Shown piece after piece: positions 1 to 11,289 of a stretch of 64,000 nucleotides of DNA. The DNA comes from Adineta steineri (taxonomy: Eukaryota; Rotifera; Eurotatoria; Adinetida; Adinetidae). Every line of letters starts with the position of its first letter. Positions within the stretch are counted from its first letter, which is position 1. The DNA is taken from contig CAJNOI010000024.1 in the NCBI GenBank assembly GCA_905250115.1, positions 480,177-544,176 of the forward strand, written 5' to 3'. A program made the position numbers and the translations under genes. The notes under the pieces are model-generated. The model saw only the letters and a program-made list of their open reading frames with translations. It was not told the origin of the DNA and made no database searches.

Positions 1-1
1 T

Positions 2-472
2 TATCCAGTTAGCAGTAGCCCAGTTCCTGTAGCAGTCGCCGATGTCAATAGCGACACTAAACCTGATATTATTGTTGGAAACCAGAATTCGAACACTGTC
101 GGTGTTCTTCTCAACGCAGGCAGTGNNNNNNNNNNAAACCAGAATTCGAACACTGTCGGTGTTCTTCTCAACGCAGGCAGTGGCATTTTTAATGCTCAAG
201 TTACTTACCCAGCTAATAGCAATCCAACTTCAGTAGTCGTCGTCGATGTCAATAGCGACAATAAACCCGACATTGTAGTTGGAAACTATGGTTCGAACAA
301 CGTAGGTGTTCTTCTTAACACAGGCAGTGGCACATTCGCTACTCAAACTACTTACGCAGTTGGTACTAGTCCAACTTCAATTGCTGTCGTCGATGTGAAT
401 AGTGACAATAAACCCGATATTATTGTTGCAAACTCTGATTCGAACACCACCAGTGTTCTCTTGCATTGTTAA
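2..472 (+). CDS. FG-GAP/VCBS repeat protein, 3' end
   Basis: The open frame begins before the window and ends at TAA 470-472. The translation holds about three copies of a roughly 40-residue repeat: a V-x-D-V-N-S-D-x-K-P-D-I core, then a G-V-L-L-N-x-G-S-G turn. This is the FG-GAP/VCBS beta-propeller repeat found in integrin-like and many secreted bdelloid proteins. The aspartate-rich D-V-N-S-D-x-K-P-D loop is the usual calcium-binding loop. A 10-N gap at 126-135 splits one repeat. The last repeat stops early, at SVLLHC instead of the expected VLLNTGSGTF, so the C-terminus may be truncated. Probably secreted or cell-surface; the N-terminus is not visible. Confidence 0.8.
   Translation, partial: YPVSSSPVPVAVADVNSDTKPDIIVGNQNSNTVGVLLNAGSXXXXNQNSNTVGVLLNAGSGIFNAQVTYPANSNPTSVVVVDVNSDNKPDIVVGNYGSNNVGVLLNTGSGTFATQTTYAVGTSPTSIAVVDVNSDNKPDIIVANSDSNTTSVLLHC
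89..182. other. Assembly gap with duplicated flanks
   Basis: Ten Ns (126-135) separate two identical copies of about 47 bases, one ending at 125 and one starting at 136. This is the pattern left when overlapping contig ends are scaffolded without merging. The reading frame happens to be kept across the Ns. Confidence 0.75.
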
Positions 473-1477
473 GACTGATAAATGGCTGATCTTCATTTAT
501 TCATTGACATACTATTGCGCTACTAAGTACATTATTCTAAGAAAACATTATACAATATTGGCTAACACTCAGTGTTGCCATTTTTTCTGCTTTTTCTCTG
601 TTGTTTCTGCTTTTTTAAATATTATATCACTTATACTTATAATCAATAATTCTCACCTAAATAATCATTTTTCGAATTCTAAAAACAAAGTTTTACTAAT
701 AATCACTCATCACTGTATTGTTCTATATTCAACTTAAACTGTCTACCCACGGAAATTTTTTTGGAAAAAAACCGCTGCTTACAACGGCTACCAGAACCGC
801 GGTTTCGGGTGGTACAATACTGTCGCGAAAGTCAGATCTTTAACGCGTATCTCTAAAACCGTCTGAAGCCGCGGTTTCAAGCTGTTTTAAAGATATGCAT
901 TAAACCCATGCGATTGAAACCGCTTCAAAAGCGTCAGTTAACTGCGGTTAACCGCATTTAACTGCATTGCACTGACGGTGATCTATATGGTCTTATCGGT
1001 ATACTAGAATCGAATCTCACTTGCAGCAAAAATCTTCAATGTAATTTCAGCTTTCTACAAGAATTCATTTAAATCTTAATAAAATCATCTTTAAATACAA
1101 CAATAAAAGAGCATGTTGAATCATTTTAACAAAAAAATTACCTCTCACTATTTTGCATCACACATATTCAACAAAATCAACTTATTGTGACGCAAGCAAA
1201 AACAACGACCGTGGATGACACATTTTCACACAAAAAGAATTACAAATACAAAATTGTGAGTTACAATATAAAATAAGTAAGTACATTTGATTTACTATTC
1301 CAATAACGGCTATGCTACAGAATCAAACAATGAAAGAATTTTGAAAATCATAACAAAAACCATGTAACATATATAACAAACAAATGTTTTCGAATAAAGT
1401 AAAAATAAATTTGAAACAAAAAATTAAAGTAAATAAAACTGTGTAACAAAAATCCTTTTTTATTCGCAATTGAAACA
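473..1477. other. Intergenic; GC-rich palindromic patch near 760-975
   Basis: No gene seen. Positions 760-975 are much richer in G and C than the surroundings and repeat the motif AACCGCGGTT with variants (GAACCGCGGTTTC, AGCCGCGGTTTC, TGCGGTTAACCGC). Similar motifs recur at 30190-30265. The rest is AT-rich without coding signal. Confidence 0.5.
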
Positions 1478-2205
1478 TTATTCATCACAATTTTCTTGTT
1501 CTATTACTGCTCCTATAGTCTCAGCTGTTGTATGACTTGCACCACTTCTACTTCTCTTGATTTCGTTGCGTCTCTTTTGAAGAACACATTCATGCAAGGT
1601 TGGCCATTCACAATATAATATTTCATAATTCAATTTAAATCTTGATCGAACTGCTTCTAAACATAACCGATTATAAAGAATAATTATAATGAAAAGTTAG
1701 TTTTTTACCTTTGATTATCGAATATCGTTCATCCTTCGACAACTACTCTAACGTAATTGTTGTTATTTCTTCTTTCATAAATATATTATCCATCACCAGT
1801 GCAACATAACGACCCATTTGAGTTCGAACACCATATGGTTGAAGTAAATCAATAGTTTCTCCTTTTGAATTTACACAAATCTAAATAAAAAACAACAGCA
1901 AAGACTTAATAAACAAAACGTATCAACTTTAACTCACCAATGTAGATTTAAATGGTAAATCATTAGCCATAATATTCTCATCACCAAACTGACTACCGTT
2001 TAATGTTACATTCATCTTGAAAATATAAATCTTTTTATGAAACAAAAAATATTGTTATAACTGGTTTTACCTTTTTCTTCGATAATGCTCGCTGAATTTT
2101 CTCCTGGTTTTCATATAAAATATCAAGTTTTTTATCAATTTTGTCGATTGATACTACCATATTTTTAATATCTTTCGAAGATTGATATGCATCTTTATTT
2201 AAATT
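1478..2205 (-). pseudogene. Small gene with one in-frame stop, possibly BEN-like
   Basis: Four exons join in frame: 2071-2205, 1938-2015, 1709-1880 and 1478-1656, with introns of 52-57 bp that all carry GT and AG. The products read as a short coiled coil (KKLDILYENQEKIQRALSKK), then YGVRTQMGRYVALVMDNIF, and end in HECVLQKRRNEIKRSRSG before TAA 1478-1480. One TAG at 1743-1745 breaks the third exon; the frame is open on both sides of it. The arrangement of a two-helix segment before an AVRSRF and RRNEIK stretch faintly recalls BEN domains, but that is a guess. No upstream exon with a start codon was found. It could be a recent pseudogene, a gene with a sequence error, or one with an intron I have not resolved. 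Confidence 0.5.
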
Positions 2206-2583
2206 CTATAAATTCATATGCTATTTTTTTGTAGATAGTATTATAAAACTCTGTGAATAGATCCTATGATTTCATTATCACCTAATTAATTCTGAACTAT
2301 TAAATAGATCATCATATTTTTATAGCGTCTCTCCTCATTGTTCATCAACTCTCATCTTATTTCGAATTCCGGTTAGAACACAATAGTGTTCTTTCTACAA
2401 TGATAAATTTTGATAAACAAATTTTCAGCTTGTCATCTTTTTCTATTTTGGAAAAGGATTCTTTGTTTTTCCATACCTACTAAAACTGTACTTATAACTT
2501 CGCAATGAAGTTTGCAAAAGTTTTATTTTTCTATATGAAAACATATTACAAATATAGGTTGGTAAAAGCAATAATGATTTCAA
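2206..2583. other. Intergenic, no coding signal
   Basis: All three minus-strand frames upstream of the small broken gene are closed by stops; nothing else recognised. Confidence 0.5.
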
Positions 2584-3747
2584 TTAATTTGAAATGTTAT
2601 TTTCAAATAATTGTAAATATTTTTGTCTAATACCATCATTCTTCTCCCATTCAAATTGAAATGTATCTTGTTTTGGTAGACGATTTCTAACATAATCTGG
2701 TTTTTGACAATATTCTTTTAATTTATTTAATAATTGTGTTTGTGTTCGATATCGATGTTGTTCGTTTGGATAAAGTTCTGTATAAGCTAATCGATCAGGT
2801 ACAATAGGTATACAACCAGCTCTACAAGCTTCTAACATTGCAACACCAAAAAATTCATGTTGAGCTGTTGATACAACAACATCTCCTTCAATTAATAATT
2901 GTTCATATTCAGATTTTGATTGTGCAAAACCCCAATGACGAATATAACTCGATGGTATTTTATTTAAAATTTCTGAAAATATTCCTGGACATTCACCATA
3001 TGATTGACCAAGAATAATTAAAGAAAATGTTAATGAATATATTTCATGTAGTTCAAGAATAACAGAAAAAAATGTTTCAGGATCTTTATCATGTTCCCAA
3101 CGATGCGGCCAGACAATACATAATGGTCCTGTTTTATCAGTTTTAATCTTCAAAAGAAAAAAGATTATTTTTTATTTAGATCAAAGAAAATAATATACTT
3201 CAATTGGTATTAATGATTTCTCTAATGGATAATATAAAACTTGTGATTTACTCTCGATTGTTTGTCGAATTTGTTGTATGTTTGCCTTAGGTGATGGAAT
3301 TCGATTCAGGAACGGTCCAAGTTTATCAAGAAATGTATTTAAATTATAAAATGAATTAAATAAACAAATATCAGCAACTAGAGCTGTTAAAATTTGATTA
3401 TAACCATATTGAAAATCTCGTTGTTCTTGTTTTTCATTTTGTTTTGGATAAGCTAAATCATTTTCATGAAAATATATTATTTTCTTTAATGAACGAAGAT
3501 CAATACGAAGCGATATTAATTCACTTAGATTAGTTATTGATGAACAAAATAAATATTTCAATGAATTATTTTCATTTTTAGGTATTAAATCTGAAAGAAT
3601 CAATGATGAACATCTTGCACGCCATGGCCATTTTGTACCTGGTAATGTTACTAAGATTGAACGAGGAGATAACGTACGATGAAGAAGATCTATTAATGAA
3701 CGATGAGAACCATCATAGAATGCTTCGATTAATAGAATATCACACAT
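2584..3747 (-). CDS. QTMAN: tRNA-queuosine alpha-mannosyltransferase (GTDC1/QTMAN)
   Basis: Two exons, 3199-3747 and 2584-3147, joined by a 51-bp intron, give 370 residues. The N-terminus (DILLIEAFYDGSHRSLIDLL) matches the start of human GTDC1/QTMAN. Later family blocks are KIIYFHENDLAYP, RDFQYGYNQI, WPHRWEHDKDPETFF and the donor-site region HEFFGVAMLEACRAGC. The enzyme is a GT4-fold glycosyltransferase that mannosylates queuosine in tRNA-Asp(GUC); that role is known for the vertebrate protein and inferred here. It is shorter than the human enzyme (about 458 aa), mainly in the linker between the two Rossmann-like domains. The start is well supported by homology, and a pyrimidine tract plus AG ends exactly at the ATG. 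Confidence 0.93.
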
Positions 3748-3764
3748 CTAGAGAGTGAAAAAAT
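3748..3764 (-). promoter_or_regulatory. Splice acceptor at the QTMAN start codon
   Basis: Read on the minus strand, TTTTTTCACTCTCTAG directly precedes the ATG. Homology puts the protein start here, so no coding exon lies upstream. The site is either a 5'-UTR intron acceptor or a spliced-leader trans-splice site. Confidence 0.5.
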
Positions 3765-4401
3765 GTATACATACACCTAATCATAATTTATAGTTAGTTG
3801 TTAAAGTACAGATCTGCGGGACAGCCCTGAATCCCAAAAAATCTCGTCCCGCGGGACATTCGGAATTGTTGTTGTAATTTTTTATTTATACAAAACAATG
3901 AGCATTATTCAGTATTATCTTCGAGAATTCTTTATGTTGAGATATATTTTCGATTTTATCCAGTTGAAATCTATTTAAATTGGATGAATTTCAAAAGATA
4001 CCCACGCTAAATAGGACAAGAACAGTGGGTACTTATAAAGTTGGGGTTCGATAAGAACTATTATGAGATCTTTGTTTTCGAGAGCAGTTTAATCTGATAT
4101 CTGAAAGCAACAAGATATATTCTTTTGGGAATAATGGCCATAATTCATCCATTCTTTGGCAATCAGCGAAATTCTGAAACTTTCATTTGTCATCTATTTC
4201 TATCAACTCGCAGACATAACCAATCTATCTAAAATTCTTCTATTGATTTCTTAACAGATTATTCATATTTATTTTACAATCTGTTAATATCATTCAAAAA
4301 TAAAATATTTATAGACCAGTATCAATTTTATTTTACTTAATTACAATTACTATACAAATAAAAGGTAAGAGAATATATTTCTATATATAAAACCGTATAT
4401 G
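3765..4401. other. Intergenic; short GC-rich palindromic patch at 3806-3870
   Basis: No gene. Around 3810-3865 there are inverted GC motifs (GCGGGACAGCCC, then CGTCCCGCGGGACA) in otherwise AT-rich DNA. The remainder is featureless. Confidence 0.4.
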
Positions 4402-6120
4402 TTACTCCATATTATTATTATCATCTTCGAAATTATTTGATGGTAATCTTGTTCGTTGAGCATATTCATTATTTGGATTAATGGTAAATGCTGGACTTGA
4501 TGCTGTTCTTGATCGAGCTAAATTATGTAGAGATGACGATGATGATGAACTTGTTCTTGTTTGTTTATATTTTGAATTTGATTTCATTTTTTGATTTAAA
4601 GCTCGTTCTTCATCCATTTCAAGTGATGATTCACTTTCACTTAATTGTCTATAGAGTTGTTCTCGACGATCAACTTCAAGTTGTAATTTTCTTTGTAAAC
4701 GTAAATTTTCATCTTTAGCATTTTGTTCTTCTAAAAGAATTTCTTGCATTTTTTTCTGATAGTTTTCTTGTTGTACTGATAATTGTTGACGAAGTTCTTC
4801 AACTTCACGTTTTAATCGTTGAGCATAATCATTATTTGATGCAAAATGACGATTTGATGAATTTGTTTCAAATAATGAATTTGATCGAATATTTAATCGT
4901 TCATTTGTTGTTAAATTAGTTGAAGAAGTTGGATTACTACTCTAAAATACATTAGATTTTATTATATGTTATAGTGACATGATAGACAGACATTTTTGCA
5001 CGTCGTACTTCTATTGAAATGCTACAATGGTATTTTTTCATGGGTAAAAATTTCATCTCGTCCTCTGGTACAGAACTTTATCTACATTCCTGAGATAATA
5101 TAATGCCAGAGCTTTGGACTAAACCCTGATCGTATCATTTGATCTTAGTAACCACTGAGTGCAAAACTGACAATACTAAATCATACTCCTAATCAAAGTT
5201 TTGCTGTATGATGACTAGAACCTCATGCACATTCTTCGTTTATACATTAATTATCAAATTTAAATATAAATAAATGCTTACTGTATTATATGGATGAGAT
5301 TGTTGAATTTGTAAGTGAAGTAATTTTTTATCCGTTTCTAATTTTTCCATTCTTTTCCATAGACGATTCACTAAAGATTCTTGTTCTTTTTCTAATGTAT
5401 TTTCTAATTCAATTTTTTCTCGTTTTAATTGTTCCTAAAAGAAGAAAAAAACAATTCTGATAATGAAAAAGTAAATAATATTTACTAAAGTATTTTGTTT
5501 ATTAGTAGTTTCAGCTTCTAATCGATTAATTCTTTTCATTAATTGACTGATTTGTGAAGCTTGTTCTCGTTCTAATGATTGTTCTAATGACTGTTTTTCT
5601 TCTCGAATTTGTTGTAATTTTTTCGATAAATCATTTGTTAAAAATTCTTCTTCACGTTCATAATTATTTGCTAAAGTTTCTTTTTCTTTTTTTAATTCTT
5701 GAATTTTTTTAAAAAGTGTATTCGAAATAAATTCTTCTTCTTGTTCAGTTTTAACTTGCATATTAACACTTGCACTTCAAAACAAAAAAATTATTTATAT
5801 ATAAAAATATTTTTTTGTATCAACAAACTGTTTTAATTGTTTGATTTCTTGTTGTGAAGATTTTAAACGTAATTTAAATGTTTGAACTTCAATATTAAGA
5901 ACACGATTTTCTTGTGTTAATGAATCAATACGTTTCATTAAATGTTCACAACTTAATTTTGATTCATTATTATTTCTTGTTGAAGAATCAGCTACAGATG
6001 AAACATCTGATTCATATTCACTATCATTTATCATCGACTGAATAATACTAAATAAAAAATATAGATTAAATATTTTATTCAAAAAAAAACATTCATATAT
6101 ATTTACTTTTCATTGCTCAT
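4402..6120 (-). CDS. CCDC6: Coiled-coil domain-containing protein 6
   Basis: Five exons (6107-6120, 5829-6047, 5486-5774, 5282-5434, 4402-4941) sum to 1215 bp, 404 residues, in one frame. The protein is almost all coiled coil. Blocks shared with human CCDC6 include [52 protein letters not shown] and [17 protein letters not shown] followed by [15 protein letters not shown]. The C-terminus is serine-rich with [10 protein letters not shown], as in the family's phosphorylated tail. Human CCDC6 is a cytosolic/nuclear ATM substrate linked to checkpoint control and is known as a RET fusion partner; function here is inferred. The human proline-rich tail is missing. The first exon is only 14 bp (MSNE) and is the least certain part. 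Introns are 51-59 bp except one of 340 bp (4942-5281). Confidence 0.92.
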
Positions 6121-6537
6121 GATGAATTGACTAGAAATTTTACAGGAACATGAAATTTTTGCTCAATAGAATGCATGAGATACCGAATGGTTTATAATCC
6201 GACATTTATATCTACTTTCATGATTTGGCATACAATCCATTAATGCACTTTGATAGAATTTAGTAAAAATTTAAAAAAAAAATTATTTAAATATAAAATA
6301 TTGAAATATTTTAAAAAAATGAAAATATTTTTAAACGATATTAGCGACATGGTATTTATTGGATGATGGACACTGCCAGCGTTTTTGTTTTCCTTTGTAT
6401 TATACGAAATAGAAAATGATTCGTTATAATTTTCAATAGATAATAATAATAATAATCATTACGATAAAAAAACTCACCTTGTTATTCTAGATCATAGCAA
6501 TACTCTTTATTTATTCTCAATTTAAGCCGCTTTATCA
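6121..6537. other. Divergent intergenic spacer between CCDC6 and ERP44
   Basis: About 417 bp between two head-to-head starts, so it should hold both promoters. It is strongly AT-rich; no clear TATA box or other motif was recognised. Confidence 0.45.
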
Positions 6538-8320
6538 ATGTGGACTAATCAATTGAGATCAAGTCTTTTTTTAGTATGAAATTTTGTTTTTTTCTTATTT
6601 AAAAATTAAAAAAGATAATTATAGGTTTTCTTTTATTTGACTTACGTGAATGGTGGTGCTATTCAATTAACAAGTAGTAATATTGATTCTGTTCTTTGTA
6701 AGTTAAATAATATAAATATAAAATATTTATTCAAAATCCAATTTTGTATTTATTTAGCATCGCATGACGTAGTACTGGTTAATTTTTATGCAAATTGGTG
6801 CCGATTTAGTCAAATGCTTGATCCGATCTATAATGAATTAGCTGATAAAGTTGCGAAAGAATTTCCTGTATGAATATTTTTTTCTTCTTCTTTAAAATTT
6901 AAAATTTGTTTTTAGCAACATGGTTTAATTGCTATTGGAAAAGTTGATAGTGATGCTGACAATGCTATTGCTGCTAAATATCATGTTAATAAATATCCAA
7001 CATTAAAATTAATTCGACATGGTCTTTTAACTAAACGAGAATATCGTGGTGCAAGGTTCGTAATTTTTTTTTCCCAGAAAGAAATCTTATTTTATTATTA
7101 TTCTTTCTAGACAAGTTGATGCATTTATGGATTTTATTCGTAAACAAATTGTAACAGAAATAACAAAATTATCAACACCAAGTGATTTATTTACATTAGA
7201 TACAAAAAAACGTTATATTGTTGGACATTTTGATGATGAAAATTCGGATAATTATAAAATGTTTATGAAAATAGCTGGTCTTTTACGAGATGAATGTCAT
7301 TTTGTTGCATCAGTTAATAAGTACGTTTATTCTTTTTCTACAATGAATCATCTTTAAGACTAGTTATGTTGCGCATTTAGGGATGATTTTAAAAACGAAC
7401 GTCCATTAACAGATGTTATTTATTATCGTCCACCACAAGGATTAAATGAAAAAGATATGTATTATATGGGTGGAATAAATGAACAAGAAGCATTATTAAC
7501 ATGGTCACGTGAAAAATGTATTCCATTAGTTCGTGAAATAACATTTGCTAATGCGGAAGAATTAACTGATGAAGGTTTACCATTTCTTATTCTATTTCAT
7601 AAATCTGATGATCATGAATCAGTTGTTGCATTTGAACGTGAAGTTGCTAAACAACTTATGAATGAAAGAAGTAAAAATATGATTTTATTGATTTTTATTT
7701 TAAATTTATTTATTTATCTTTAGCAAATATTAATTGTTTACATGCTGATGGTGCACAATTTCTTCATCCACTTCAACATTTAGGAAAATCAATGAATGAT
7801 TTACCTTTAATCGCAATTGATAGTTTTAAACATATGTTTCTTTTTCCTGATATCAATGAAATGTCGTAAGATTCGATTAAGAGACGAACAAACAAATGAA
7901 TTCATTGAACCTTTTTTTTTGTTTATAGAAAAGATGGAAAGTTATTACAATTTGTTAAAGATCTTCATTCAGAAAAACTTCATCGTGATTTTCATAATCC
8001 ACCACCAGCAACTCAACCAACAACAACAACTACAATATCACCAAATGCGGTAGGATGAGTTACATTTTTCTCTTATTATTCGTTTTTTCTTCTTCATGTA
8101 TAAAAAGATATTCTAATCTATCGTTTTTCTCATTTAGGATGGTAGTGAATCAAAAAGTAAACATATTCCAAAGACATCTTCAACCGCTAATGTTGATCAA
8201 CCAGCAAATAATGCCAAACAATTTTTAAATCCTGGTTCTCATTCATCAGCACCACCTGAATCAGTTTTTATTCATTTATCACCAAATCGTCAACGTTATT
8301 CATTTCGTGATGAACTATAA
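6538..8320 (+). CDS. ERP44: ER resident thioredoxin-domain protein ERp44
   Basis: Nine exons (6538-6573, 6625-6697, 6758-6867, 6916-7055, 7111-7320, 7381-7670, 7724-7865, 7929-8049, 8138-8320) sum to 1305 bp, 434 aa. Residues 1-22 form a signal peptide. The first thioredoxin domain has the single-cysteine active site NWCRFSQML (Cys near residue 51), the ERp44 CRFS signature rather than CxxC. Family blocks follow: KYHVNKYPTLKL, EKCIPLVREITF, DEGLPFLILFH, PLIAIDSFKHM and LHSEKLHRDFH. The C-terminus is RDEL, the ER-retrieval signal. ERp44 retains client proteins such as Ero1 in the early secretory pathway by mixed disulfides. The C-terminal linker (PPPATQPTTTTT and a serine-rich stretch) is longer than in human ERp44 (406 aa). 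Confidence 0.95.
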
Positions 8321-8563
8321 AACAAACATTTTATTTGATTGAATCTCGATTTCCATTCTTTTTATCGGTTCTTTTCTGTTAAATTCGCTAATCAAAACAA
8401 TGTTTCTTCTTTACTTTTTTTTTCTTTTTTTTTCTTTCTTCTTTTCATATCTATTTATTCGACATACTAAAAAACTAAATCAAGCGGAATAGACGAGAAT
8501 TTCTGTGTGGTGTTTGAATCAATTTAAGTGATAATAGAATATTTTGTTATAGATATATATACA

Positions 8564-9774
8564 ATGATGCGTCGACATCGTCAAATAGCTTTACTTGGAT
8601 ATCCCGGTGTTGGTAAATCATCCATTGCTCATCATTTTGTTTATCAAGAAATAAGTAATGAATATGATCCAAATATAAAAACGAGTAAGAAAAATTTTCT
8701 AAATTATTATAAAAAGAAAATGAAATTATCTTTTTAGAACTTTCACATCAATGTACAATTGCAGATGAACACTATGATTTATTGATTGTTGATAATGCTG
8801 GATTAGATCAATATACAATAAGTCATAGTGAATTTGATAATAGTGATGCTTATATTCTTGTCTATGCTATTGATGATCGACCGAGGTTAGTTATTGGTTA
8901 ATTTTTTTATTGAAAATTTTTATTTTGTTATATTTAGTTTTGAAATGGTATCGAAAATTAGAGATAAAATCATTTCAACGAGTGCTATCGTTCGGTAAGA
9001 AATATTTCAATAGAAAAATAAGTTTAACTTTATTTTTGTTCTCTATTAGAATACCAATGGTGCTTGTGGGAAATAAAATTGATCGAAAAGATGAACGGTA
9101 TGAATTGAAATTTAAAGATAATCGATATAGATAAAAATCACACGAGTCATTGTATTTATTCTCTTTCTCGTAGAGAAGAGTCCAGTAAACATAAGTTGTC
9201 TGATTGCTTGATTGTGTGTCCGCAGGGTCAAAAAAACATCGAAGATCGTTTTTTTCACGGTTTTCAATTGTTTTTATAAATAACATATGCGAAGCCGACA
9301 CAAATAATTCTATCTTATCTAAGGCAAATATTTTCCGTTAATTCACTCGTCATAGAAGTAATGAAGAGCGTTTGTTCAAAGCTATTTATCTAACACTCTA
9401 AAGAACTTTACCGATTAAGAATATTTTAATATTTAGACGTGTTTCAACGGAAGAAGGTCGATCATTAGCTCGTGCATGGAATGTTCATTTCATTGAAGCA
9501 TCCGCTAAAGATTTCGAAGTAAAATTTGATTATCTTTTTGTTTTTCGTATAAATAAATTCTTTAATTTAATAGAGTGTAAGAAAAATGTTTGAAAAAAGT
9601 ATTCAATCAATGAATAATATTGATCCAATAGACAATAATCAGGAAGAAAATTCAACAAAAACACATTCAAATGAAGTAAATTCTTCAGCGTCACGGAATG
9701 GTTTCAATAGAAAATCAAATGGAAGTATACCATCGAAAGAACAATCAACAAATACAAAATGTACTCTTTCTTAA
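8564..9774 (+). CDS. RHEB: Rheb-like small GTPase
   Basis: Six exons (8564-8684, 8738-8885, 8938-8994, 9050-9097, 9437-9518, 9574-9774) give 218 aa. Ras-family motifs are present: P-loop GYPGVGKSS (about residue 12), switch II DNAGLDQYTI (59-68), NKID (117-120), SAK (147-149) and a terminal CaaX box CTLS, predicting farnesylation. GYxxVGKSS, the DxAGxDxYxI switch II and RIPMVLVGNK fit Rheb best; Rheb activates mTORC1 at lysosomes. Oddities: the catalytic Gln of DTAGQ is Leu (residue 63), Thr before it is Asn, and Rheb's Arg15-Ser16 are Pro-Gly. The hypervariable tail is long and Ser/Asn-rich. One intron (9098-9436) is 339 bp, the others about 50. A T-rich tract with AG ends 11 bp before the ATG (8552). 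Another Ras-like subfamily is possible. Confidence 0.85.
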
Positions 9775-11289
9775 ACTTTACCGTTTTTTTTTCTTCTTCT
9801 TCTTTTTATGTAAATACATTCTTGTCTCTGTACATTGTTTTCTATATATTCACGAGAGTTTTTGTTTGTTACCTTATTGAAAATCATTTTTGCAAAGAAA
9901 GAAAAGTTTATAATATCAGCCTTTGGAATTCATTTAAATAGAAATGATAATTAAAGATTATTTGAGAAAACATTTTCAATAGAAATTGATTATTTGATAT
10001 TTGGTTTTTACATGATCATTTATTTTAATAATGAATAAAATTTATTACTTGATTAAAATATTTATATTAACAGACAGATCTCGATGATTCAATGCATTTC
10101 AACAAGCAGACGTTGATTCTGACTTGAACGAAAAATTATTTGATAGTTTAGTCAAGAGCTGAACATTAAAAATCACATAGATCTAAATAATGAGAAAAGA
10201 TCCTCAGAATATTAGATCAATTTTCAATTGAAATTTATTGTATCGCATAGCTTTTAGTGGATTATATATGGATTAATGGTGATGCATCAAAAAACATATC
10301 AAGTATTCTCTTGTTTTTTGGATCTTGTAAAATCTCACTCTAAAATAATATATAATTATACCCAAAATACTATGATAAATTATTGTAAATGATATATTTT
10401 ATTTGAAATGTATAGTTGAGTTTTAGCTACATATGAGCAAAATAAAAAATACATAGTTTATGGTTGAAAGCGTAAAAATTAAACTTTTATGCAAATGGAA
10501 AGTAATAGTTTCATCTGTGAAGAACATGTTCTGGATTATTATTAATAAGACTTGATCGTAATTTATATATAATGAAATAAAATTAAAAACTAATACTTAT
10601 TTGTTAATAAAATAACAAGAGAAGTTGAACAGGTGACAAATATTTCTTTGTAACTTCTAGAGAGTTTCTCAATGAAATTAATTCAACTAGTAAAAGATCA
10701 AATATTACTCTTATTAACAAAGAAGAAATATTCTAAACTCTTCTTCTTTTACTACACATATTATATAAATATATATATAATACCACTTGTATTTCAATGA
10801 TTTTACTAGATTTATTGTTCTTATCTAAATAAGAATCACTCACAATATTATTGTAAATACTATTTGTTTGATTTTGTCATAATTTCTATCAACAAAATTT
10901 AATGTAGGAATTGGTAAATGACCTCAGATCTTTATCAGTAAATTAATTCTTATTGTAAATGAACAAGATCATAAATTCTATTCATTACTTATTTGTATTT
11001 ACATTCCAAATCAACATCTTTTAAAAACACTCATAAAATACATAAACATCTTTGATTTTATTCTTTTTATATGTTCATAAGTTAAGATTCTTTCTCTATA
11101 CATCGATAAAATGATAAAAACATTTTAAACAACGTTTACAACAAACAATGATCGCTCTTTTTCAATAAATTATTTATATATATTTTTATTTTTTAAATTG
11201 TCTTTTTTAGATTTTAGTTACACATTTTATCATCATATTCATTTCTCAATATTTACGATTCATATAATATATTTTACACAATTATAAAA
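9775..11289. other. Intergenic, no gene seen
   Basis: About 1.5 kb of AT-rich sequence with frequent stops in all frames and no recognised repeat; it runs into the left arm of the large inverted repeat. Confidence 0.5.

Noticed and set aside
402..737. Open frame overlapping the end of the FG-GAP gene
   Set aside because: It is out of frame with the VCBS repeats and low in complexity; a shadow.
8975..9301. Minus-strand open frame over the Rheb intron
   Set aside because: Covers exon 3-4 shadow and intron sequence; no independent evidence.
9775..11289. Hidden gene in the 1.5-kb spacer
   Set aside because: All six frames are broken by frequent stops and no splice-joined homologous blocks were found.
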